Source: Gorsachius magnificus
Taxonomy: Eukaryota; Chordata; Aves; Pelecaniformes; Ardeidae
Direction: 5' to 3'
DNA length: 64,000 nucleotides
Assembly: GCA_034008185.1 (NCBI GenBank)
Contig: CM067109.1
Location: 30,846,885 to 30,910,884, forward strand
A model generated the notes under the pieces. It had not been told where the DNA came from. It saw only the letters and a list, made by a program, of their open reading frames with translations, and did not search any database. Below, piece by piece: positions 1 to 12,559 of this stretch. Positions within the stretch are counted from its first letter, which is position 1, and every line of letters begins with the position of its first letter. The position numbers and the translations under genes were made by a program.

Positions 1-2127
1 TAATAGTATGTGACTCTGGATAAGATAAGTCAGGCCCATCAGGCTCTTGGATGGTTTGGCTGATATCTGGCCTCTGGAAGACAATGACCCTCAATGATTT
101 TGATCAAATTTAACTAATCTATCTTAATCATAAACATTCTATTTATTAAAAAAACAAACCAAGATTAAATCAACAAAGCATATTAACCTGTTCCAAAATG
201 TATAGTCTATAAGATATAAACCGACCCCCTCACCTTAACAACACTGCGGTTTTCACACAGGAGCCAGGAGCAAGGGAGCTCCCCAGCTAGTTGCCGGCTG
301 GTCTACTGAACTAGTTCTTATTCTGCAAAGTGCAAATTTTTCCACGACCCTGCCTGTTGTCTGTAGGCACAGTTAACCAAACACTTCTTCTTGAGGAACA
401 GTTATTTTCAAAGAAGTACAAGCTGTCCGAGGAAGAAATAATATTGAAATTGTAAGAAGTCTTGCACGTGGATATCAACACTGGGGTATGTATTTCAAGG
501 GAAACCTTTTCTCACAGTCAATTTAATGCAAACATTTAATTAAAAAAGCTTAACCTCCAGATCCAAAATGGAGTTTAGACACCTGAGCAAAGCATTGCCA
601 TTCAGAAAACCTACATTTAGCTGCCAACTAACTTGAAGGCATGTGACCTTCACAGGCACTCCAAATTTTGCTATAAATGCATCTAAAATCTGATTCCACT
701 TTGGGCCCAGTAGCATCTTTGCCTTGGTCAACAGAAAAGTGCCTAACCCTCATTTACATCCACAAAAAAGCAATCCTCCATCTGTATCCACACAGGACTT
801 GGTCCTACAGTTGCTACCACAGCAAACATTAAATCAACCTCCCTACAAGGTGCAGAAAGCAAATATATTCTGTAAAACAGAGGAGAAAGCACAGGGGCTA
901 AAGCACTCAGTTCTTGTCTGCTGCTATTTATACACACCTTCCTCATCTTTTTAGCAAGTACTGCAGCTAGCAAGTGATCAGCAAACCTGGGTGAGCCATT
1001 TGCTAACACTCCTGCTACAGTCATTCCTCTTAGCCCAAAAGGACAGAAGGATCCTTGCTTTGAGAGGCTCTGGGAATGTGAAAGCGTCTCTCAGGTTGTC
1101 TGGCCTAATAAAATGCATTGCATCCAAGCTGGCTTTGCAACACAGGATCCCATAAACAGAGGAAATGAAAACTTGATTGGCGTCTAGAAAGCTAGTACCA
1201 CTCAACTATGGAAACAAAAGACAGGAAAAAAGGGAGAGGAAAACAAAATATTTAACAAAACACCATAGGAAAGGGAATGCCTTGACATACAGTGGGGAAT
1301 TCCAGGGTTTTTTTTTTGAAGCACATTATTCAACCTTCCTAGGAAAAGTCAGGAACATGACCTACCTTGAATACATGCAGCTCCCGTCTCACTGAAAGGT
1401 CACTCTTGAGAAGCATAAATTTGAGGAAAAATGACCCTGCTTTCTCTGACAACTAAAAAAAAAAGAAATAACTTACACAATGACTGTATAAAATATCCAG
1501 ACACATAAATGAGAAGTCTGGCCTATTCTGAGGTGACAGGTTTGAAGAGGCACACAGGCGAGCCTGGTGGTGGGCCACCATGGCCAGTGGGAACCAGAGC
1601 CCTGCAAGGAGCAGCTGAGGGAGCGGGACCAGCACAGCCTGGTGAGAAGTCCTGGCAGTGGCTCACACTGCTGTCCCACATCCACAGGGACATTACAGAA
1701 GTGGCGGAGGCAGAAACTGCCCAGAGGAAAGCAGTGAAAGCATGGGAGGCAGCAGTGGTAAGCTGTGATAAGGGGAAGAAATCCCTGTGGGATATAAAGA
1801 TAGATGCACGGGGAGTGACCTGCCCCTCAAGGGTATGAAGACTCACCTGCAAAGCCTCCTCTTTTGGTCCATCACACTCCAAGGCATTGCTAATTAAAAT
1901 TTTCTCTAAGTTGAGTTCTAGCAAAATCAAGTTTGGAGGCATGAGAACACTTGCTCACTTTAAGAGCTAAATGCTGACACATCTACCTTGAGACCCCAGC
2001 CAAGGGACTCCTCATCACAGCAACACTAGTAATTGTTATCAGATGTATGATAAACATTTTCTAAACTTTCTCTTTTCCTAACATAAGCCAAATATTATTC
2101 TCCTTACCAGTGGGATAAATAATGTGC
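1..2127. other. Intergenic stretch without a recognised gene
   Basis: AT-rich DNA with no coding region I can support. A patch at about 1,540-1,850 is richer in G and C and is open on both strands. Within it, 1,688-1,759 resembles a small exon, with CCACAG before it and a GTAAGC-like donor after it, but it matches no family I know. Elsewhere I see only short A and T runs. Confidence 0.5.
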
Positions 2128-2735
2128 TTTTTTTTTTTTTTTTTGAACAGGACTATCAGCTGTATACTTTATTTTTTTCATTAAATCCATTACAAATATA
2201 ACTCCAAAAATTGCACAAAAAGGCATGCAACACAAATGTTTCTTGTCAAGAATAGCTGAGATGCACTGTGGCAGAATAAACAGGAAAACAAATTCTTTAG
2301 CACAACCTCTTACATAATTTTCCAAGACAAAGGCACATTGGAAGTCTGTTTTCAAACATGGGTCTTGTAGCAACCTAAAAAATAGTCAACATTTCTTATG
2401 CATTGATATGCCTAATTTCTCTTTTTCTCTCCAGACTGCCCAGCTGTCTAAATAAAGTGCCCTTCCTGTTTACTGCTACCACCCCAGTGTGTTTGACCTG
2501 TCCGGTCGTTCTTTTGTAAAAAAATCACCAGTTCCATGTAGTAACTGTAAGGCTTTGTAAGAGAGATTTTAGAAACCATTGGGAGGGAAGGGACAATTAT
2601 TCACAGCCTCAGGAGAACACTAATTTCTTTGTCTATATTTGTTTCTCCCACAGTTCTGAGGTTTTGGGCACTCTTGTTTATGATTCAGCAAAATCCTAAA
2701 GCTGAGGGTTTATTTTTAAGGTATTGCCCACAACT
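2128..2735 (-). pseudogene. Possible processed retrocopy (3'-UTR-like, poly(A)-tailed)
   Basis: Read on the minus strand, this looks like the 3' end of an mRNA. AATAAA (2,168-2,173) is followed after 23 bases by an uninterrupted run of 17 A (2,128-2,144). That spacing is the normal distance from poly(A) signal to cleavage site, and a genomic A tract exactly there suggests a reverse-transcribed mRNA. No protein is recognisable, so only untranslated sequence may have been copied. A weak candidate target-site duplication (about 8-12 bases around ATGTGCTT) lies next to the T run and again near 2,735; this sets the tentative far end. The alternative is an ordinary 3' end of an unseen minus-strand gene with a chance A run. 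Confidence 0.35.
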
Positions 2736-2739
2736 AATT

Positions 2740-3390
2740 ATGTGCTTATCAAAGATTTCTCGGTCTTTTAAATGATCTTGGTGTTACATTCAGCTATCCC
2801 TGAGAGAATGCTACTGAGATGGCTTCCAAAACCTCCAGCTTCGTTCTGCTCTTTGAAGTGCTTGGGGTTTGTTGCTTGCAGCTTTGGGGCTATGCATGGT
2901 AAGGCTGCTTAGCTGAGGGAACTGCCCAAACTGGCTGTGGGTGAAGGCTGACAAATTGCAACCCAAAGGCGAGCAGATGTGTGGAACTCAAGACATGTGC
3001 CCCCTTGTATTTGAGTATTCCACAGTGGAAAACTAAAATTATCACTTTAAAGTTTCAAGGAAAATTGTGTTATGCTCTTGGGCTCCCACAGAACTAGGAA
3101 AAAATGACATTCCCATCTTTCAGTGTTTGCATTCCCACTGCAGAAGAGATCCTGTCTGGTAGCTTATGCCAGCCTCTTTCTTCTCTCAGCCTGCATGCAC
3201 AGGAGAACCTGCCAGCACTTAGAAATCATGTCACTGGGTTGCCTGAAGATGACTGCATTGAGACCTACCTGAATGCTCATTTTCCTTATCAAATACTGAG
3301 GCCTAAATGTGTGCATATTTATATGATAACATAGGCATGTGACTTCATACTAACAAAGAGTTAATAAACCTCTCCACATACAACACCTAG
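2740..3390. other. Intergenic, nothing recognised
   Basis: No coding exon, RNA gene or mobile element is recognised here. The short open frame at 3,104-3,334 has no similarity I know and no exon-like boundaries. Confidence 0.5.
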
Positions 3391-3394
3391 GCAG

Positions 3395-4296
3395 TCCTCT
3401 GATAAGAGCATTGAGCAAAGATGGTAACGTCTCTGTAATAACGTATTCAACAAAGGCTAAAAAAAATTGCGCCAAAGCAGCTGTTTGAGAGAAGTGAGAG
3501 GATGTGAAAGAAATAGCCCTGCAGACACCAAGGTCAGTGAAGAAGGAGGAGGAAGAGGTGCTCCAGGTGCCCTGCAGCCCCTGGTGAAGACCATAGTGAG
3601 GCAGGCTATCCCCCTGCAGCCCAGGGAGGTCCATGGTGGAGCAGATATCCATACTACAGCTCATGCCTTGAAGGAAGCTATCGTGACCCCATGGAGAACA
3701 AGCCAGAGCAGGCTCTTGGCAGGAGCTGAAGCCTGTGGAGAGGAGCAGGAGCAAGTTTTCCGGCAGGACCTGTCACCCTGTGGGGGGCTTATGCTGGAGC
3801 AGTCTGTTCCTGAAGTACTGCACCCCATGGAGAGGACCTCCTACACTTGAGAAGGTTGTGAAGGACTGTCTCCCATGTGTGGGACCACATGCTCTAGCCA
3901 GAGAAGACTGTAAGGAGGAATAAGCAGCAGAGACTGTGTGATGAACTGACCTCAACACCCAATTTACTGTCCCCCTATGCCCCTTTGGGGGAGGAGGTAA
4001 AGGAGTCAGGAGTGAAGTTGAGCCCAGAAAGAAGGGAGAAGTGGGGGCAAGAGGTTTTTTTAGATTTGTTCTTATTTCTTGTTATCCTGCTCTGTTTAAT
4101 TATCAATAAGTTAATTTCTCTAATTTGAGTCTGCTTTGCCCTTGACAGTAATTAGTAAGAGATATCCTTGTCCCCGTCTTGGCCTATGGTATTTCTGTTG
4201 TATTTTTCTCCCCCTGATCCTGTTGAGGAGTGGGAGTGAGGGAGTGTTTTGGTGAGCACCTGGTGGCCAGCCAAGGTCAAAAGCTAAAATTCATCA
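3395..4296 (+). mobile_element. Solo LTR of an ERVL-like endogenous retrovirus, copy A
   Basis: This is homologous over most of its length to the complete LTR at 43,355-44,371 and to the copy at 15,335-16,093. The shared blocks are the GCAGACACCAAGG segment, the repeated units containing CCCATGGAG...GGAGCAG, the CCCCTGTGCCCC-like segment, the TTATTTCTTGTTATCCTGCTCTGTTTA block and the terminal GCCAGCCAAGGTCAA. Its first about 140 bases are missing or too diverged to see, and the terminal CA is lost (the sequence leaves the family at about 4,290). No internal retroviral sequence flanks it, so I read it as a solo LTR. Open frames inside it are repeat-derived. Confidence 0.8.
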
Positions 4297-4299
4297 CGC

Positions 4300-7200
4300 T
4301 ACCAGATGGTAAAAATAATTTACTAAGATGCTGGGTTTTGGGGTTTTTTTTTGCCACATTGCAATTTTTTTTTTTTAATTTGCTGGTGTAAACATGCAAC
4401 ATGCAGTTGTCCACTTACCCTAATCCTTATTTTATCACCATTTGCTGGATCCCACCCACAGATTTATGTTAGTGCTGAATAATTCCAAGTCCTATTGCAT
4501 TTAGTCACTTACTGGCTGGCTGCCAGTCCATCAAGAGCTACAGCTTGATAATGCATTGAAGTCCCATCCAACTGGTCTACAGCGTTATTGGCTTTATTTT
4601 GTGGTTGATTACAAAAGGTCTCATGAGAATTACCATAATTGTACTAAGATTTCCTCTAGCTTCATCAAAGTGCTGTTTCTGTATCATCTGCCAAAACAGA
4701 TCGCCAGCACAACATACCTTGCAGTTCTTGCAGCAGCAGCCACAAAAGGCTTAGTGCCAGTCACGTACCTATCTCGTTGGTCCGTCTTCTTATGTGTGTG
4801 CAATTGCAGTGATTTCCAGAAGGTGACAAGTTGGGTGCTGAGTACAAAGCTGGTCTCCTTGTAACATATTTTTTGTGCAGAGTCTTTAGGGGTGAGCTCT
4901 AACAGGTACATTCTTGTGACTTTTCTTCTTCCTGTTTGGCAGAGTATGGGCAGGGAAAGCCTCACTCTTACAAATTTCAAAATGTTTAGACTTGTGGGCA
5001 AGGTTACATGACAAAATGCTAACATTTAAACAGACAAAGGAGTTTCCTTGTGCTAAAATTCGTGCTAAAATTCCTGCTCAACATTGACATTTTGTCCTTT
5101 GTTCTTTCCCTTGCAGAATGTGTCAGCCTATACTCACCAGATACTAAATCCTGGCAGTCTCTAAATATGTATTTATACATGTATCTATTAATTATTATTA
5201 GGTTTATATTTTAATATTTATGTATTTATTTAATACATATTTTTGTGATAAGTAGGTCTTTCATTATAAAAACTTCCAAGCTGATACTGTAATAAAATCA
5301 GGAAAAAATTTAAAAATTACTCTTAGGGGTAGAGAGACATTTTAATCTAAAGAAATATACCCAAGCTACAATTTTTATCAGCTTTTGTAGCAATTATTTC
5401 GAAAGGGTCCCAGAAGTAGCTGTGCTAATTCATTAGCAAAACAGACTTTAGCAAAACAGTCAAATCCCTTGCCTAGAAGAAAAATTATTTCTGTCTTAAA
5501 ATTCTGTTTCCATCTGGTGACAACTTATAGATCTAAACATATATAGAGCATTTGAATCTAGCATGGGATATAAAATGAGACCCAGATGATAAATTCATCT
5601 GTACCTAGAAGACTCTTTTAAAACTAATTTTTATTAATTTAATTAATATCAAATTAGCATCAGCATTTTTTTATAATTAAAATTCTAAGTAATCACCAAG
5701 AACAGAGTGGAATTCCAGATTGCTTTCTGAACAACTGCATGAATAATAATAATCTTTTCTCAAAGACATCAGAAGTTGGAGATATGCATGACTCCAGTAA
5801 TATTTGCTCTGTCTCAGGACAGTTTGTATTTTTGTTCCATTTGGAAAATTCCTGGTTGCAACCTTGCCTTTGGGCAACTCCAGCAGACACTTTGCAAGTT
5901 TGCTTCCATCATTTCTTACCCTTGAGCATAGCTCTCCTCTGCAGTATTTATCAGAATGACTTCTTGTGTCAGATTTAATTTTGTCAGAAACTTTAACTGA
6001 ACAAAGATAAATCTATTTCTGTTTTAGCATTACTAAAAAATATATAAGAGCAAATAAAATTCTAAGTAGATCTCACCATCTCAAGTGTTCCTCATCTTTT
6101 TTTGAGTGGCTTAATTAAAATTTTAGCCTTAAAGGGTCCTAATTATAAATGGGTTCTTTAAAGACCTGCTATGTTGCCAGTGGTTTCAGTCTAAACAATA
6201 ATAATTAAGATGTGATATTTTCTTAGTTCTTAAATCCTTTTACATTGAGAGTTCTTCTGGAAGGATTATCTATATGCACTTGAAAAGGCACACAGGAACA
6301 TATTTTATGTCACAAATGATTTCTCATAGCTACATAGTTTCAGGTGGGGGTTTCTTGTGACTTCTTTTCCTTTCAATTCTTCCAAATCACAGGAAGTAAT
6401 GTGAGCAAATAGGGCAAATTAGGAATGGTTGAAATGTTAGAGTAAAACTTTAAAAAAGGGCTTCTGAAGCTCTGGCTCAATATCCATGATGTTGCAATTC
6501 AAAACAATTACAAAAGCTTTCCCAAAATAGCCAAACAGCTATGTTATGAATGCCAGAACAAAACTTCATATTGCCTGTGTGACACACCATGAAGTTGGGA
6601 AGTGTGTTTATTGTCAGCTCCTCAATAATAAATCTGAAGATGTTTATGGCCAAAAGCTGATGATGAACTTTAGCAGATGGCAAGGCTATCAGCCAAAAGA
6701 GTAGAATTTTAGATTTATTTATACCAGCTGTGCCTTATTTATTCTGTATAAACTCACAGTATGCTATTTTATTGCATAACATGTCACTTGGAATTACACT
6801 TAAAATCACTCCAAATCCTTAAGAAAAAAAGCTAGCAATCTACCAGAGAAGAATAGTAAAACTTAGCACATGTCTAGGAAACAAAACTATGTGGACTGAT
6901 CAAAGGAGTCAAAAAAAGCACTCATGAGGGGATTGTCCCCTGCAGAGGGGAAGGTGAGTCATGAGAACTGCCTTCTGTGAAAGGCAACTGAAATACACTG
7001 AGATCTGCCTACCCATCATCCGCAGGCAGTGGGGAAAGCGCTGGGCTGCAGTCCCAGGAGCGAGCTCAAGGTCAGACTTCAGCAACCCCTTGCAGAAGCC
7101 GCCAGGCATGGGAGGTCAGAGGAAGTTGCCTGGGGAGGACGGCAGCACCTCCACCACCACCAATTGCATAAGAAACACATCTTGAATGATAGCTCTCTGT

Positions 7201-10200
7201 GCCCCTGTCCTGGGGCAAAGGGAATGCTGCTTCTGTAACTCAGTGCCATACTAATGTTTAGAGGTAGTCTGAGAAGAGAATCACACAGTGTAAAATTTGT
7301 CTTAAAAATGTTGTAGTGGCAGGCAGGGGAGTTTTGCAATTATACAGGTGCAACTCCTAGAAAAGCTGCAGCTACATCGGCACAGTCTATTAGTCACAAG
7401 GTGAGGCTCAAGTGGTGCTAACATTTCTGTAACAGTATAATCACATCCTCTAATAATTAGAGGATGGAGGTTGTATGGCTTTAACTGTACCAGGACCTTC
7501 AAACCAAACTCACCTCCCTGAATTACACTACAGAGCCTACAGATAAGTATCTGTGATTTCGTTTCCCACACCCAGCCATGTACTCGGTGATTGCAACTGG
7601 TTGGCATCCACATTTAAATGTCTAAGTGTCCCACAATATCTAAGGCACTTTTCTTGCTTGTATGCCTTACACTACCCCTGACATTTTGAACTTCTAACTC
7701 ATGGCTTCAACCCCCTTGCAAGTGGCTCCCATGCCTTACCTGTTACCTAGTGGTTGTACCTAGTCACGCCCCAGCCATGATCCAGTCGTCACAGGAAGGT
7801 GGAACCAATGTTTCTCACTGCACAGCGAGGCCCAGGGGCCTCAGTAACAGCTGGGGCTCTGTACTCATCCATCTTTTGCCTTGGGCAGCAAAAAGCAGGA
7901 GTGAAGAGAGGCATGAAGTGGTGGAAAAGGAAGATACACCACGGGGACTTTAGAAGTTGTTAACAGGGGCAATAGGCACAACAGATAAGCTTTGGGGCTG
8001 TGCAGCCAGTGTGGATTTAGGCGATTAGGGCTGCTGTGGGCAGGTGGGGAATGACCAAGTGTCTCTCTGTGTGAGGGTAAGGACTGCATTTGGGAGTGTA
8101 GGAGCACTGGCAAGATGGGGAAAGGTCTGGGACAGGGCTTGTGTACACACCAAGGCATTTGCCCTGACAAGATTGCTGTACCATGTTGTTTAGGAAAGAG
8201 GACTCAGAAAAGACTACCCATAGACCAGCCTCTCAGGTCTTGCAGGTGGGGCTTGCTTCCTACAGTTCAGGTGCCACTCAGGAACTCAATAATCTTGCCT
8301 GGGACAGGCTTGCTCCTGCTCATGTAATTGGCATCATGACCTGCCAGCACACATCACTGTAAGCATATGGCCACTAGCTTCTTTCAGAGCATGGCTAAGC
8401 CACCAGCTGGCATCAGCTAGGACAATGCCTCCAGGAGCCTTCAGAAGGTTATTGTTAGCCTATGCAAATATACCAGAATATGCCAGAATATACCACAATA
8501 TGCCCTATGTGTGGGTTGATCGGTATTAAGTCCTGTTTTAATCAGAAATAAGACTAGATAGGTGAGCTGAGGTGAGTTAATGTGGCTTCCTCAGCAAGAT
8601 GACTCTTCTTGGTTAAAGGTGGGAATCTTAGCGGGTAGCTGTGGTGCAGCAGCACCACAGCATTGTTTTGAATAACCCCTGTGGATGGAACTGGCTAACA
8701 AGAGCTAATAGACTAAGACAAATTTTCCCTTTGCTAATTCACATAGTCTTTGCAAATTATCTGGGGTTTTGCTACTCTGCCCCATCAAGATACCTAGTCA
8801 GGATTCTTGCTGTGTGATTCTCTTCCACTTCTTCAGCTCACCTTTTCTTTGGTAACTTATAATACTCAAGAATCTTCTCTCTGCTCGAAACGCAAGAATA
8901 GCAAGGTATATATATGACCATTATTGTATGTCTCTCTCTCTGTCTTCCACTGTATACATAATTTGCTTTACAGTGATTTCCTTCTGTCATACCATTACTT
9001 TTATCTGCAATATCCCTCATGGTGATTCTCAGAGGCACAGCAGATTAAAAGACAAAAAACCCCACCCCCCACCCCCCAAGCCTATTTAGGAAAATGGAAC
9101 CCAATTAGTACTGACCTTTGATGGAAAGAGAACAAATTGATTGAAAATTAGTAGAATTTCAGCTATGGGTTACATCACTTTTATAATTTTACATTAATCT
9201 CACCATTTACACAGAAAACAGATCAGGCTCAGTTAGACACCACAAGCACAAACATGTAATGCTGACAAAAAGTGACTTCTAAAGGCACGTGATGACTACA
9301 TAAAAAGCTTTAATTAAGGAGAAGGTATCAACATATCCCTGAAGAACTTCCCCCCCCACCCCCCCCACCCCCCCATTGTAACTCTCCTACACTTCAAAAA
9401 AAGCTGCAAGGTTTATTTAGAAGGTTTTCACAACAGATTGCTGAACTAGTAGGTGCAGCCATCTCAGATAAATCATGCTTAATAAGACTAATTTACTAGA
9501 TGATAGGTTATTTTAAAAATAACCTCTTGTAGTGTTGAAAGGATGTTGTGCAAGTTACTGAAATAGAATATTAAACATTGAATTGCTTTCCGCTATTTGA
9601 ACTATTTACATTTTACCGTTCTTACATGGGAGTTGGATAATTTTTAGCGTTGTTCATAATAGTGGGAGTACAGAGCATTCACTTTTTGAAACAAATTTGC
9701 ATGGCTTACACTTGGCGTTTGATCCAAAACCACATTCACACCATAAACAAACTTTGTGATCTCTTTCTTGAATAACTAGTAAGTTTAATAAGTTATGTTA
9801 CTTCAAGGAAACAAAATTTCTCACTACAGATCTTGGAGAGAAGGGATTTATCAAACCTGAAAGCAAACATGCTTAGGAGCTACTGCAATTGCTTTGTGTA
9901 AATGCAATATGGGAGGAGGCAAGGAGGGGAAGTGAGAGGGAGAAAGAGCTGCACCTTGGCTCACATAAACCGTTAGACAAAGGCTGCACAGGTTTGAAAA
10001 AAAAGTTAAATGTATTTTATATTTTCTTAACCTTTTACTTCTTTCATCTTTCCCTAACATCTACTCTTCCTACAACCTGATCCAAAAGTTCATTTGACAT
10101 CAAAAAATTACAGTTTGTGTAGTTTTTGCTCAGATACCATGGAAAGAACACATGGGAGCATGATTAATGTAACCTGTGTACAAAGCTGTCAGAAGAACAG

Positions 10201-10204
10201 ATTT
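4300..10204. other. Long intergenic stretch without a recognised gene
   Basis: AT-rich, with many short open frames but none with a known domain, plausible splice sites or codon bias. GC-richer patches at about 6,950-7,200 and 7,750-8,320 carry open frames of 60-100 codons on both strands, which is what GC-rich noncoding DNA gives by chance. I see no tRNA, snoRNA or mobile element that I can name. Confidence 0.5.
9350..9374 (+). repeat. C-tract repeat (three C runs separated by A)
   Basis: Runs of 8, 8 and 7 C separated by single A bases. The opposite strand therefore carries three long G runs; together with C-rich 9,061-9,078 this is the kind of sequence that can fold as a G-quadruplex. It is low-complexity DNA with no gene next to it. 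Confidence 0.85.
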
Positions 10205-11121
10205 ATGAACCTAGTTTTACCTCTCAGTATTTTTACGAATGATTGGGATGCAGGAGTTGAATGCACCATCAGCAAGTTTGCTGATGATACCAAACTGGGA
10301 GGTGTTGTTGACTCTCTCAAGGGGACAAGAGGCCTTGCAGGGGGATCTAGATAACCAGCAATCAGCAATCAGCACTGGCATGAAATTTAACAAGAGCAAA
10401 CACCAGATTCTGCGTCTAATGCCAGGCACAAGTATAAATGGGGAGAGGAGTGGCTGTAGAGCAGCCCTGCAGAAAGGGATCTGGGGGTGCTGGTCGGCAG
10501 CAGGCTCACCATGAGCCAGCAGCGGTGCCCTGGCAGCCAAGAGGGCAACTGCATCCTGGGGAGCATCAAACACAGCACAGCCAGCTGGCCAAAAGAGGTG
10601 ATTGTCCCCCTGTATTCAGTGTTGGTGCGACCTCACCTGGAGTAGTTCTGGGTCCCACAATTTAAGAAGGATGTTAAGGCACTTGAACGCATCTGGAGAA
10701 AGTCAGCCAAGCTGGTGGAAGGGCTGGAAGGCATGTCCTGTGAGGAGCAGCTGAGGACTGTGGGTTTGTCGAGTTTGGAGAAAAGGAGGCTGAGGGGCTA
10801 TCTCATTGCTTTCCTGAGGAGGGGATGTGGAGAGGGAGGTGCTGATCTCTTCTCTCTGGGATCTAGTGACAGGACACCTGGGAATGGCTCAAAGTTGCAG
10901 CAGGGGAGGTTCAGGCTGGATGTTATGAAGCCTTTCTTTGCTGAGAGGGTGGTCAGACACTGGAACAGGCTTCCTAGAGAGGTGGTAGGTGTCTCAAGCC
11001 TGTCAGTGTTTAAGAGGCATTTGGATAATGTCCTTAATAACATACTTTAACTTTTGGTGAGTCCTGAAGTGGTCAGGCAGTTGGATTAGACAATCATTGT
11101 AGGTCCCTTCCAACTGAAATG
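10205..11121 (+). mobile_element. CR1 LINE, 5'-truncated, ORF2 3' part degraded
   Basis: The 3' part of a chicken-repeat-1 non-LTR retrotransposon. Translations in shifting frames show typical CR1 ORF2 C-terminal phrases: SKFADDTKLGG near 10,270 (end of the reverse transcriptase domain), then [19 protein letters not shown] and [20 protein letters not shown] in an open frame at 10,715-11,050. Several frameshifts separate these pieces, so the ORF is dead. The 3' UTR ends with GGTCCCTTCCAACTGAAATGATTCT, the usual CR1 terminus. The 5' truncation is normal for CR1 insertion. CR1 does not use a poly(A) tail, and none is present. Confidence 0.92.
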
Positions 11122-11168
11122 ATTCTATTCTATTCTATTCTATTCTATTCTATTCTATTCTATTCTAT
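11122..11168 (+). repeat. (ATTCT)n pentanucleotide microsatellite at CR1 3' end
   Basis: About nine head-to-tail copies of ATTCT follow the CR1 3' UTR directly and end in ATTCTATG. CR1 elements normally end in a few copies of an ATTCTATG-like octamer, so this array most likely grew by slippage from that terminus. Confidence 0.9.
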
Positions 11169-12559
11169 GTCTGAAAGCATGTCTTTCTGAAAAATAACTG
11201 GCCTTCACTTAAAGATTTCATATAGTATAAAATTCACACCTGCATCATGGAACATTAATTAATTACCCTGATTCTTGGAATAAAATTTGTCCAGCTGCAG
11301 CCCATGAAGCATGGGCCACGTGATGAACATTTCTGGCTGGTTAAAGAGCCACCATCTCTTAGAAATCTCTCTTTTTTTTTTTTTCTTTTTGAGATTTCTG
11401 TGTGATGACAGTCTCATCTTAGCCTTTTAGTGGACCTATTCCGCACAACAAAGTCTCATAAGTTTCTCACCATCAAGCTGACAAGGCTAAATGTGAACCA
11501 ATGACCTGCAAGACTTATTCGACCTCCCAGCTTTTTGCTTTTGCTAACATACTGATGGATTCCCTGTATTTGTCCTGGTGCCACAGTTAGGCTTACCTTC
11601 TCTTAGTTACTTATTCTTACCCGCAAAGTCTATACCGCCTTGGCATGGCATTGTTTCTGTCTTGTAAAAGGGATGGATAGCTGCTCTTAGGTAACTTTTT
11701 TTTTCTACCATATCCAAGCAGAATTGTTGAAATAAGACCATCTTCTTGCACAAAGTGTTCATATGAACTTTCTGATTGCTTAACAGTCCTCTACCATCCT
11801 AAAAATATTGCTGGTATGATATAACACATTTGCCTAGACTTCTGCATCTGTGGTGCTAACTCAGTAAAAGTTTTAGAATAGTGGGGGAGGGGAGTAGTGG
11901 GATTAATGTCAACTGCCTTAGAAATTCAACATCATATTTATGATTTCTGTAGCATCTACATTTGAAATTTTGCCTTACAAATCATATGAACTTCACTAAG
12001 TAAGAAACGCACAAAATCCCCTTGCCTTAACATTAATCAATTCACTACTAACTGTTTGCCATATTATTTTTTTTAACAGCTTATTTAGGAACATTAAAAT
12101 AATTTGACTATAGTTTAACACACTACTGTTATTTGCTTCTCTGAGTTAGAAAAAAGTTATCTCATAAAAAAAGTTATCTCTTTGATAAATTAGATTTTTT
12201 TTTATGTACAGTTAAAAAATGAACCAAACTTGCAGAATTTCTAGCAGTTATTGGTGGTTTTTCTTTCAAAAACTCCTCTTGCAGGTAATTTCTCTGTGTT
12301 TTGACTGAGCAGTTCTTGCAAGCAGTATACTTTGCCAGTGTATGGGCCAGAAATCCAGTTTAAAATTCAGAGATGTAAGCATCTCTTTCTTATTGATTAA
12401 TATCGTGATTCTGTTCATTGTAAGCTGTTACAAAACTTTAAAGAAAAGTTATATATTGGTGTCTACAGAGACCCATCTTGACATTTTGACAGATTCTTTC
12501 ATGTATATTCTGTCCTTCAATCTCATCTTCATCATCTCTGGGTGCCGCCATGGGAATCT
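11169..12559. other. Intergenic, nothing recognised
   Basis: AT-rich DNA with a T run near 11,371-11,383 and a local near-duplication of an AAAAAGTTATCTC segment at about 12,150-12,180. There is no supported gene. Confidence 0.5.

Noticed and set aside
1453..1942. Overlapping frames on both strands suggesting a gene at 1.5-1.9 kb
   Set aside because: GC-richer patch without known motifs; the one exon-like segment has no recognisable protein and no partner exons.
8458..8510. Short repeated ATATACCAGAATATGCC units as a CRISPR-like or satellite array
   Set aside because: Only about four imperfect units of 10-13 bases; a local slippage product, and CRISPR arrays do not occur in bird nuclear DNA.
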